NCBI GenBank assembly: GCA_023525975.1
Contig: CM042040.1
Span: forward strand, 50,623,486 to 50,687,485
DNA length: 64,000 nt
Source of the DNA: Smallanthus sonchifolius
Lineage: Eukaryota > Streptophyta > Magnoliopsida > Asterales > Asteraceae
Reading direction: 5' to 3'
Shown here: piece after piece, positions 54,183 through 64,000 of the stretch
How the letters are laid out: the number at the start of each line of letters is the position of its first letter
Numbering within the stretch: the stretch's first letter is position 1
The notes under the pieces: model-generated
The model's database searches: none
Told to the model about the DNA's origin: nothing
The model's input: the letters and a program-made list of their open reading frames with translations, nothing else
Position numbers and translations under genes: made by a program

Positions 54183-56951
54183 TGTCACGACCCCAAATTT
54201 CAACTAACGAAGTTTTACCGTTTTGGGAAGTGACGAACCAGGATCTCAGACATTTGTTACTTTGAACGACTCTACATGGGACTCAAATGAAAATACCATT
54301 CAAATCAGAGTATCATTGCGGAAGCGTAAAGAAAGTAAATGCGCAAAATACACGCGCCCAAAACCAAAGTCCAAAAGTCCCAAAAAGTCCAAACGTCCCA
54401 TCAAACAAGTACAATAGGATAACTCAAGTAAATATAATTAAATCAAAATCAAGCAGTTGAATCCCATGCATGCCCTAACGTGCACCTGTGTCTTAGCTTA
54501 GCAACCTGAGAAAACATGTAAAAATATGTCAACACGAGGTTGGTGAGTCCACAGGTATCAATATAAGTAAATAAGCGTTTATCGGATTTAAGTTCATTCA
54601 GTACGTATCTATAGGTAGCTAACCTATGTCCATGTTCAGCTCAAGCGCTCGCAACCGAAGCTGACTGTTTGTCTTTTGCCTCCTGCCAGGTCTATCAACA
54701 CTGGCGGTGTGAGTAGGCTAACATTTCACCCGTTCGATATCTAATCGAGTTAGCGCGACTAACACGGGTGAGATTTGTCAAACCCAGTAGTACTACTAAA
54801 TATTACCTCGCTAAGATCCATATTAACGGTCCGATATTAGTTGAGGACTTTCTGTGATAGTGTGTTACGCTTAGCATTTAACATTGATAACATACGAATT
54901 AAAAATCCAAAATCGTTTAGTCATGTTTTCTCCCCTAAGTTAAAACAGTAAAAGGGGCCGTGAAAATTCACCTGCTTTGCGTTGAAGGTAGTTTCACCCT
55001 AGAGGTAAGTTGGAACCACAAGTGTAAGTCTCAAAAGACCTACGAATGTCCTAAAATTATAAACACATACATTAGGAATGATAATAGGAATTGTGACAGT
55101 GACACGGAAAGAAGCGTCTTAAAGAACCGCTCTAATATTCAAGAGTGGACGAAAGTGTCCACGGAGTTAGGGATTACTTTACGCGACGAATGACAGAAAT
55201 AATAATAAGTAAAATAAGGTGTTTTGTCATTCATGAAAATTGAGAAGATAAATATATATATATATATACGACTAAATAATATAACTAATTATAATATTAT
55301 TTAGTCTCAATCGATACACGATGTTATAAAATGATTCAAAATAATATAAATATTTATTATTTAATAATACGGGTCACAATTTGAAAATAATATAAACGTA
55401 TTATTTTATACGAATATACGGTTTAAAAATAATATAAACATATTATTTTTACTTGATAATAATAACAATATATTAATTATAAAAGTGGGTATAATTTATA
55501 AAAATATGTTGATAATTCAAACCCGAGCTTACGGGTTGTTTTCCGGGCTAAAACACATTTATATAATAATATAATATTATAGGGTTTGATTTTTATTAAT
55601 TAAATATTACAGAAAAATGCTTAAAAATAATTGTGGGAGCCCGGTCTTGAACCCGGGTCTCTCCCACACACGCACAATGCCTTAACCAGCCCCGCCCGCT
55701 AGGGTCTCGCGTACAAACCATGTTCTGTTTGGTTTTATCAATCAAACTCAGGATTTCCCTCTTCCCATATATTCACGCGATTGAACCAGTCCCAATCCGT
55801 CGATTTCGATGATAATCGACCAAAACCGCAAAGGGGGTTTGTTAAACAGATGTTTGCGATCTTGTGTGAGTGATTAATTTCAAAAGAAATAGGTCTAAGG
55901 TCGTAAAGTTTAGGAAAAACGGGCCGTAACCCTAGATACGAAGGTGAATTCAATTTGACAAATTTTGATGTTAGAAACTGTTGGATTCATAGGGTTTTCA
56001 ATAAACAAGGGATTGCGAAACTATCCATGTTGTTTAATTTGATTGAGGTAGTCACTGAGATTAAAAGCCCCAAAATAATTTATGACGAACCCTAGATCAC
56101 GAGTTGAGTAAAATTCGTTGTTGTACGTTAAAATTAACATAGGGTCTTTACAGAGAATCATATGGCGATTCTAACCGTATAACTTAATTTGATTGAGGTT
56201 GAGTTTAGGGTCGAAACCCCCAAATCGATTTTATGAAGAACCCTAGGTTCTGGGTTTCGATTAATTCGATGCTACGAGCTCCGATAATTATAGGGCTTTC
56301 ATTCAGGGTGTAAAAACGAAGCTAAGGGTAGGATCAATTACCAGAAACGTTGATGAATTTGTGGTGATCGAGTAGAACGCAGGTCCGGATGCGCAAGCTT
56401 GTTTCCCGACGACCACGACTTCTTTTCCGATAGAATTGATGAGTGTAGTAGCTTCAGAGGGACTCGTACAAGATGCTCCAGTGATCAATTTGCGAGAATA
56501 ACATACGAATGATGCGAATTTGGTAGAATTGATGAGGGTGTCGACGGTTACAAAAATCGTGATCATAATTCGAGTTTAATTTGAAATGATTATGATTAAG
56601 GCCCTAATAATGATCGATTATTGCTATTAAGATTTGTTTAAGTTATGAATTCAAACGGATTTGAGGTTTATTTTGTGATTTTTGGTCAAATGGTCACGAA
56701 TTTGACTTCTGAAAGTCAACAAGAACCAACTTCCTGATTTTGACTTTGAGGAGTCAATTGATTTGATTTAGCATATTCACACAACTAGTCCTTGTAGTTT
56801 TAAGTTTGATTTGTGACAGAATCAGTCCCTGGGATTAGATTTAGTTAATTAAGTTAAGGTTTAACTAGATTTAGTTAGCGAGGTTAAGTTTTTAACAGAA
56901 AACTTAACGGAATTGTTTAACGTAGTTAAACTAAAAAGTCGAATTGTCACA
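54183..56951 (-). mobile_element. LTR shared by C (5') and D (3')
   Basis: 2769 bp, TGTCACGACCCC to GAATTGTCACA. On its left is the PBS of C, on its right the PPT and pol end of D, both in proper register. One LTR therefore closes two elements, which ordinary insertion cannot produce. Confidence 0.93.
55623..55697 (-). other. tRNA-like module in shared LTR
   Basis: Minus strand: GGGCTGGTTAAGGCATTG (A-box-like), hairpin 55667-55633 with GTGGGAG/CTCCCAC arms, T-loop GGTTCAAGACC (one C-to-T change) and five T (55627-55623). Confidence 0.6.
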
Positions 56952-57061
56952 TCATCCCCTAGTTGAAAGAATTTTCGTCCCGAAAATTAGAATAAATAAA
57001 AATTTTTTTTTCGGGATGTCACATCATCCCCTAGTTGAAAGAATTTTCGTCCCGAAAATTA
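56947..57061 (-). promoter_or_regulatory. Duplicated polypurine tract/LTR edge of D
   Basis: TCACATCATCCCCTAGTTG starts at 56947 and again at 57019, 72 bp apart, each followed by GAAAGAATTTTCGTCCCG. Confidence 0.8.
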
Positions 57062-57070
57062 AATAGTACC

Positions 57071-60000
57071 TTAAGAATTTGACACGGAGTGCTTGAACAG
57101 ATTAGGATATTTGCGCATCATCTGATCCTCGCGCTCCCACGTGAATTCCGGTACGCGTTTCGAGTTCCAACGAAGTCTGACCATAGGGATTTTACTGTGC
57201 TTTAACGTTTTGACTTCCCTATCCATAATTTTCATAGGTTCTTCGATGAAACGTTACTGTTCATCAACGTGTAGTTCCTCCAGAGGAACTGCGAGTGATT
57301 CGTCTGCTAGGCATTTCTTTAATTTTGAGACGTGAAAGATGTTGTGCACACCACTAAGTCTTTCAGGTAGGTCCAGTTGATACACTACTGGTCCGATTCT
57401 CAATGACACCTTTCCCAGGTGAGACTTTGAGTAAGATCATGTCGCCTATTTGAAACTCTAAAGGTTTACGACGCTTGTCGGCATAGCACTTTTGACGATC
57501 ACGAGCTGCCGCCATACGGTTTCTAATTTGAACGATCTTTTCAGAAGTTTCAAATACAAGTTCAGGACATGTGAGTTGGCTATCCCCAACCTCAGTCCAA
57601 CAAATAGGAGAACGGCATTTCTGTCCATAAAGTGCTTCAAATGGAGCTGCCTTGATGCTAGTGTGATAGTTGTTGTTGTAGGAGAACTCCACCAACAGTA
57701 GGTGAGACTCCCAAGTGTTACCGAAATCAATCACACAAGCTCGTAGCATGTCCTCCAAGGTTTGGATTGTATGTTCCATTTGGCCATCAGTTTGAGGATG
57801 GTATGCTGTGCTCATATCTAGACGTGTGCCTAAGGCCTTATGTAACGACTGCCAGAAACGAGAAGTGAATCGTGCATCACGATCCGAAATAATAGAGATT
57901 GGCACCCCGTGCCGAGGGACTATTTCTTTCAGGTAAGTACGAGTAAGTTTATCCATTTTGTCGGTCTCTTTGATTGCCAAGAAGTGAGCGGACTTTGTTA
58001 ATCGATCAACGATTACCCATATGGTATCACATCCGGTAGGGGTTCGTGGTAATTTGGTGATGAAGTCCATGGATATTTGTTCCCATTTCCACATGGGGAT
58101 TTCTGGTTGTTGCAGAAGACCGAATGGTTTTTGATATTCAACTTTGACCTTCGCGCAAGTCAGACACTTACTAACATAGGTGGCTATATCGGCTTTCATC
58201 TTCGGCCACCAATATAGTATCTTTAGATCATGATACATTTTTTCGGAACCTGGATTAATAGAGTAACGAGATTTATGAGACTCATCTATGACTAGTTCCC
58301 TTAGGTTCCCGAATACTGGAACCCATATTCGCTCGGCAAAGTAGCGAATAACATCATATTTGACTTCAAGTTGTGCTTCCATACCGCATGTACCTTCCAG
58401 CGGTAGATTTTCTTCTTTTAGGGCTTCGAGTTGAGCACTACGGATTTTGTCGGGTAATCCGGGGTGAATAGTAAGCTGTAATACTCGAACTCGTTTGGGT
58501 TTTGTTTCTTTTCGACTTAGGGCATCAGCTACAACATTAGCTTTACCCAGGTGATATCGGATCGCACAGTCATAATCGTTTAAGAGTTCGACCCAACGAC
58601 GTTGTCGCATGTTCAACTCCTTTTGCTCGAAGATGGGCTGAAGACTCTTGTGATCGGTGTAGATGGTGCATTTGGTACCGTACAAGTAATGTCTCCATAT
58701 CTTAAGAGCGAAGACTACAACTCCCTACTCTAAGTATGAGTGGTGTAGTTTCTCTCGTGGACCTTTAGTTTTCATGAAGCGTATGCGATCACCTTTTCGC
58801 GTTGCATTAGGACACAACCCAGAACCTGAATAGATGCATCACAATATACTACAAAATCACCGGTTCCTTCAGGAAGAGCTAGAATAGGTGCACTGCAGAG
58901 TTTCTGTTTAAGATGTTGGAATGCTAACACTTGGTTATCGCCCCAATTATAGGCTTTACCCTTTTGAGTTAAAGTAGTGAGAGGTTGAGCAATTTTTGAA
59001 AATCCTTCGATGAATCGACGGTAATATCCAGCCAATCCCAGAAATTGTCGCACCTCAGTCGGAGTCATCGGTGCTGCCCAATTCTTGATGGCTTCTATCT
59101 TTGATGGGTCGACATGTATTCCTTTCTTGTTAACCACATGTCCTAGAAACTGAACTTCCCGAATCCAAACTTCACACTTGGAAAACTTAGCATACAGTTG
59201 TTCTCGCTTCAGTAGTTCCAAAATTAGGCGTAGATGTTCCTCATGTTCTTCCTTGTTCTTGGAATAAATGAGGATGTCGTCGATGAAAACGATAACGAAT
59301 TGGTCAAGATAAGGTTTACACACGGTTCATGAGATCCATGAATACCGTAGGTGCGTTGGTTAACCCGAAAGGCATGACCATAAATTCGTAATGGTCTTAC
59401 GTCATTCTGAATGCAGTCTTTGAGATATCCTCTTCTCGAACTCTCAACTGATGGTAGCCGGACCTAAGATCTATTTTGGAATAGAAACTTGATCCTTGGA
59501 GTTGATCAAAGAGGTCATCTATGCGAGGTAAAGGGTAGCAGTTCATGATTGTGACTTTATTCAGCTCCCGGTAATCAATACACATACGGAAAGTTTCGTC
59601 CTTCTTCTTGACAAATAGTACCGGAGCTCCCCATGGTGATGAACTAGGTCGAATGAAACCTTTATCCAACAAATCTTGCAATTGAGTGGACAGTTCTTGC
59701 ATTTCACTGGGTGCCAGTCTGTAAGGTGCCAGAGCAAAGGGTGCTGCTCCAGGTGCTAAATCAATTTGGAATTCAACTTGACGGTGCGGTGGCAAACCGG
59801 GCAGATCCTCGGGAAACACTTCCAAAAATTCACGCACGACGGGGATATCTTCAATTTTCTTCTCTTAGGAGGACTGCTCAGCAACGAGAGCCAAAATAGC
59901 CGTATACCCCTTTCGAAGGCATTTTTGTGCTTTCATGAAAGATATGATGCCCATGACTGCACCAACTCTTTCGCGTTGGACGAAAAGGGTTTCTCCATTC

Positions 60001-61677
60001 GGGAGAGGTATACGAACAATCTTTTCACGACAGATAATTTCGGCTTGGTTTTTAGATAACCAATCCATGCCGACAATTATATCAAAACTACCAAGTATGA
60101 CCGGCATAAGGTCGATATCAAATATATGTGTAGGTAGCTCAAGTTTACATCCCTTAAGAATGTGAGTTGTCTCAATTATTTGGCCGTCAGCTATCTCTAT
60201 CGTATACTTATCTTCTAATAGAGATGAAGTTCCTTTTATCATATTACTAAATTTCTTAGATATAAAACTTCTATCAGCACCGGTGTCAAAAAGGACAGAA
60301 GCAAAGTAATTATTTACGAGGAATTTACCGGTGACCACATTATGGTCGTAACATGCTTCTCCAGATCCTAGTACGAAGGCTCGTCCCTTCGCACCATTTC
60401 CATTGTTACCACCATTACCATTGTTATTCTGGTTAGGATTGTGGTTTCCGTTACCCCCTTTCTTCAATTGAGGACAATTCTTCCGAATATGCCCTTCCTT
60501 TCCGCACTCAAAGCAACCCCTTGTGGATCCCGGTTGTTGAAAAGGTTGTTTAGTTTGTAACTCACCCCTGCAGTCCTTAGCAGCATGACTATTTTGCCAC
60601 ACCTCTGGCAACGATTGCAGAACCCAAAGTGGTGGAAGTTACACTTGTTACACTTCGGAGACTTCCCCGCGTAACCACCTTGGTTTTGACCTGAAGAGGT
60701 CGACTGGTTGAAGTTCTTAGTAGGCTCAAACCTACGCTGTTACTGCTGTTGCGGTTGGTTAAACTGGGGTTGGTTGGGTTGGGGTCCTTTGGAGTGGGAG
60801 TTGGAGTGGTTGTAGGTGTTGGAATGGTGATCGAACTTGCGTTTGTGATTGTCGGTGGGTTTAGCAACTGAACCTCTCAGAGGTAGGGTTCCTTGTGTCA
60901 CCGCTTGGTCGGTTAACTTATGCGCAAGTCGAATGGTTTGTTGGATAGTGGTAGGATTGGATGAAGTAACCATGCTTTGTATTTGAAGCACTAGACCTCC
61001 AATGTAAAGCTCAATTCTTTTGTAATCAGGGGTTACCATATGCGGGCACATAGTAGCCAGCTCATGGGAACAGGTGGTGTAGAGTTCAATTTCAGAACCC
61101 TCCATCTTTAAGTTCCAAAACTCTCCCTCTAACTTCTGGATCTCATCGCGAGGACAGTATTCCTCCTTCATCATTGCTTTGAATTCCTCCCACGGGAGTC
61201 CATTCGCCATGGCCAGACCAAACATTTGGACCTGGGCATTCTACCATGTGAGTGTCGGGCCTTCTAAAGTTTCGGCGACAAACTTCACTTGATTAGCCAC
61301 AGGGCAGTTACACATGGCAATTACTGATTCAATCATCTCAAACCAACGAAGTAGTCCAACGGCTCCTTCAGCTCCACTAAAGGCGTGGGGCTTGCAATCC
61401 ATGAATGCCTTGAAAGTGCAGGCTGGTTGTTAGTTTTGCTGATTTTGCTGGCCTGGATTTAGAAATAAAAAAAATAGGATTGAAATTATAGAGTTTAGAA
61501 AGATGTTTTTAAGAGAAGGATTGACATCATTAGTCAATAGCTAAAGCATTTACCTGCAACATTCTGTGCAGCTAGAGCCTCTGCCACACTATCATTTATC
61601 TGTGCCGCTAGCTCTGCTGCCGTCATGTTAATGGTACCACGACCACCGGCACGGCCTCCGCGTCCTCTTCCTGACAT
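57071..61677 (-). pseudogene. Gag-pol of element D
   Basis: Exon 1 61677-61554 (124 nt) and intron 61553-61453 (101 nt), but exon 2 meets TAA near 61432. Capsid-like part at about 60740-61230, knuckle CFECGKEGHIRKNC (about 60470-60515), protease LFDTGADRSFIS (about 60260-60300), TAA near 59866. RT 59837-59397, then a 2-nt loss in an ACAC run near 59322. FIDDILIYSKN (about 59265-59300) and RNase H start up to 58772. RNase H/integrase open 58685-57363 with ISDRDARF and DGQMEHT. It has the same 59-nt GPY deletion as C (57401/57402) and the same TAA near 57258. Stop TAA 57073-57071. Non-functional. Confidence 0.88.
61453..61553 (-). other. Candidate 101-nt intron in gag of D
   Basis: Donor GTTGCAG|GTAAATGC at 61553 and acceptor TTTCTAAATCCAG|GCCAG at 61453. 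Third copy with identical boundaries. Confidence 0.7.
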
Positions 61678-61929
61678 GATTCTTCACAATCACAAATGAA
61701 AAATAATGAGAAATATATCGCATATTAAACATTATTCAGGTATGAGCAAGAAGATACGACATCTAATATTTTGAAAATTAAATAAATTGTAAGGCTACAA
61801 AATAAATAACTCAAATATTAAACTTCTCATGCCTTTATTGGATGGGAACAACCTTACCCATCTAGGTTTGAAAAGAGAAATAACATAAGCAAAAGCAAAC
61901 ATGAAAAGGAAGATAGAATAGGAAGATCA

Positions 61930-62703
61930 TCAAGCATCTTCGTCATCGGAAGAAACATACGATTGTGCATCGTCTATCTCTACTGGTTCCTCCCCCACGG
62001 GCTTCTCTTCGAAAGGCTCTTCTTCAAAAGGTTCCTACTCAAAAGGTTCCTCCTCGCCATCAGAATGTGGAATCTCTTCAGGAAATAAAGCGGCTTGCAG
62101 TTGGGCTTCCAAGTGGGTCACCCTCTATTGAAGACCTTCAGCAGTGTGGTTTGCTACGTGTAGCTGAGCTTCCATAGCAGCCAATCTCTCCAGAACTCCT
62201 TCCATATCATTGTCCATAGTGTCGGCCCTCGTCTCCAGATGTGCCCCACGATCCACTAAAAGGTTATAGACATCGTCCGTTGCAGCTAGTTCGGTAGTCA
62301 AAAGTTCTATTCTTTCCTTATTCTCCTCTATTTGAGGTCCATTTTTCAGAAGGTTAGGTATCTCCTTGGTAGCATCTTGCACAATACTTAATTCCTTCGA
62401 CATATGAGATACGAAGGCTGCGAAAGCTTGTTCTATAGAGCATGGCAAACTAGGTAGTAGGGATGATGAGGATGAAGAACCGAAGTAAGGTGATGGAACA
62501 TCTCCCATTTCGATCCACCTTTGGATCATTTGCGGGTATACGTTCCAATTGAGAGTATAATCCATTGCTCGCACGTTACTCGGTTCACCCTGGTCAACTG
62601 AATGGTCACTGGAAGTAGTCCGACACCTTTTGGGCTCCGGGGATGGTAGGATAGGCGCCTTATGTCCTAGTGCCTTAGGTGATGGAGGTGGAGTTGACGA
62701 CAT
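61930..62703 (-). pseudogene. ORF1 of D
   Basis: From ATG at 62703 (MSSTPPPSPKALGHK): Ser/Pro start, basic PKRCRTT patch, YPQMIQRWIEMGDVPSPYFG, a coiled-coil-like LERLAAMEAQLHVANHTAEG, then TAG near 62127 (also in C), NLEAQ-like continuation, another TAG in the acidic FEEEP repeats near 62035, and the SSDDEDA end at 61930. Overall length equals F within a few codons, so the reading frame was once maintained. Confidence 0.8.
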
Positions 62704-62792
62704 GTTCCTGTAACAATATGTATAAGTGCCAAACAGTAACTAATGTGTGAGGATATATAGTCTAGTATGCAATCGTAGTTCTCTATAACCAA

Positions 62793-62806
62793 TGGCTCTG
62801 ATACCA
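62793..62806 (-). promoter_or_regulatory. Primer-binding site of D
   Basis: Minus strand TGGTATCAGAGCCA, three nucleotides from the 5' LTR at 62810, followed by the GGTTATAG...CTATA stem. Confidence 0.85.
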
Positions 62807-62809
62807 ATC

Positions 62810-64000
62810 TGTCACACCTCCAAATTTCAACTAACGGAGTTTTACCCTTTTGGGAAATGACGAACCAGGATCTCAGACATTAGTTACTTTGAATGACTCT
62901 ACATGGGACTCAAATGAAAATACCATTCAAATCAGAGTATCAGTGCGGAAGCGTAAAGAAAGTAAATGCGCAAAATACACGCGCCCAAAACCAAAGTCCA
63001 AAAGTCCCAAAAAGTCCAAACGTCCCATCAAACAAGTACCATAGGATAACTCAAGTAAATATAATTAAATCAAAATCAAGCAGTTGAATCCCATGCATGC
63101 CCTAACGTGCACCTGTGTCTTAGCTTAGCAACCTGAGAAAACATGTAAAAATATGTCAACACGAGGTTGGTGAGTCCACAGGTTTGAATAAAAGTAAATA
63201 AGCGTTTACCGGATTTAAGTTCATTCAGTACGTATCTATAGGTACCTAACCTATGTTCATGTTCAGCTCAAGCGCTCGTAACCGAAGCTGACTGTTTGTT
63301 TATTGCCTCCTGCCAGGTCTATCAACACTGGAGGTGTGAGTAGGCTAACATTTCACCCGTTCGATATCTAATCGAGTTAGCACGACTAACGCGGGTGGGA
63401 TTTGTCAAACCTAGTAGTACTACTAAATATTACCTCGCTAAGATCCATATTAACGGTCCAATATTAGTTAAGGACTTTCTGTGATAGTGTGTTACGCTTA
63501 GCATTTAACATTGATAACATGCGAATTAAAAATCCAAAATCGTTTTGTCATGTTTTCTCCCCCAAGTTAAAACAGTAAAAGGGGCCGTGAAAACTCACCT
63601 GCTTTGCGTTGAAGGTAGTTTCACCCTAGAGGTAAGTTGGAACCACGAGTGTAAGTCTCAAAAGACCTACGAATGTCCTAAAATTATAAACACATAGATT
63701 AGGAATGATAATAGGAATTGTGACAGTGACACGGAAAGAAGCGTCTTAAAGAACCGCTCTAATATTCAAGAGTGGACGAAAGTGTCCACGGAGTTAGGGA
63801 TTACTTTACGCGACGAATGACAAAAATAATAATAAGTAAAATAGGATGTTTTGTCATTCATGAAAATTGAGAAGAAAAATATATACATATACGAGTAAAT
63901 AATATAACTAATTATATTATTATTTAGTCTCAATCGATACACGATGTTATAAAATGATTCGAAATAATATAAATATATATTATTTAATAATACAGGTCAC
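62810..64000 (-). mobile_element. 5' LTR of D (partial)
   Basis: Starts TGTCACACCTCC. The first 1.19 kb matches the C LTRs and includes the leader-intron acceptor (about 63137) and donor GTGAGT (about 63600). The window ends before the expected tRNA-like module. Confidence 0.9.

Larger units (their letters stand above)
34879..56951 (-). mobile_element. Element C (interrupted by E), sharing its 5' LTR with D
   Basis: 3' LTR 34879-37643 (2765 bp), internal region 37644-42797 continuing at 53484-54182 after element E, 5' LTR 54183-56951 (2769 bp). Same lineage as F but a distinct subfamily. The flank at 34874-34878 is AAATG. The 5' LTR is followed without any target duplication by the PPT and pol end of a second copy, D, so C and D form an LTR-internal-LTR-internal-LTR compound. 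Confidence 0.93.
54183..64000 (-). mobile_element. Element D (continues beyond the window)
   Basis: 3' LTR 54183-56951 (shared with C), internal 56952-62809, 5' LTR from 62810 to beyond the window. Closely similar to C throughout and sharing several of its lesions. Not interrupted by E. Confidence 0.92.

Overview
The window is plant nuclear DNA made almost entirely of nested, mostly degraded LTR retrotransposons. I recognise no host gene, rRNA gene or functional tRNA gene. The evidence for a plant is: Ty3/gypsy chromovirus polyproteins (CCHC gag, protease, RT, RNase H, HHCC/DDE integrase, C-terminal chromodomain) of the Tekay/Del type; primer-binding sites matching plant initiator-Met tRNA; LTRs of 1.9-3.1 kb; and a copia-type gag. 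A eudicot, possibly Asteraceae, is my guess from the flavour of the proteins and of the accessory ORF at 15.5-17.6 kb. The sequence does not prove it.

Layout. 1-785: 3' part of an LTR (family X). 786-4352: broken gypsy element A (+), which had inserted in a copia gag. 4353-5626: 5' end of that copia element (-): gag start, leader, PBS, 422-bp LTR. 5955-15458: gypsy element B (+) with a 3.1-kb 5' LTR, decayed interior and truncated 3' LTR. 15459-17592: broken retrotransposon accessory ORF (-). 17.68-18.43 kb: cluster of TTCGATCGAA palindromes. 18.44-20.10 kb: unassigned AT-rich DNA. 20101-20353: start of another B-like LTR (G), interrupted by element A2 (-), a relative of A, whose 1.86-kb LTR (20354-22213) and integrase C-terminus are present.

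Inside the A2 integrase sit two independent insertions only 52 bp apart. F (22948-34826, -) is complete, with a perfect 5-bp target duplication. The second is a compound element C-D (34879 to beyond 64000, -) in which C and D share one central LTR (54183-56951). C is in turn split by E (42803-53478, +), the youngest and best preserved element: perfect target duplication, nearly identical LTRs and a gag-pol frame interrupted by one TGA. The order of events is therefore G, then A2, then F and C-D, then E.

Elements B, C, D and F form one lineage with unusual architecture. An extra ORF (ORF1: serine/proline-rich, then coiled coil, then acidic repeats) lies between the PBS and gag; B keeps only a remnant. 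Gag has a 124-nt first exon followed by a 98-102-nt GT-AG intron in C, D and F. The polypurine tract/LTR edge is duplicated. The LTRs carry inverted W-box palindromes near their 5' ends, a candidate 5'-leader intron, and a tRNA-like module (A box, T-loop hairpin, oligo-T). E lacks ORF1 and the gag intron but shares the tRNA-like module and leader-intron signals. The tRNA-like module and the introns are the observations I consider most worth following up.
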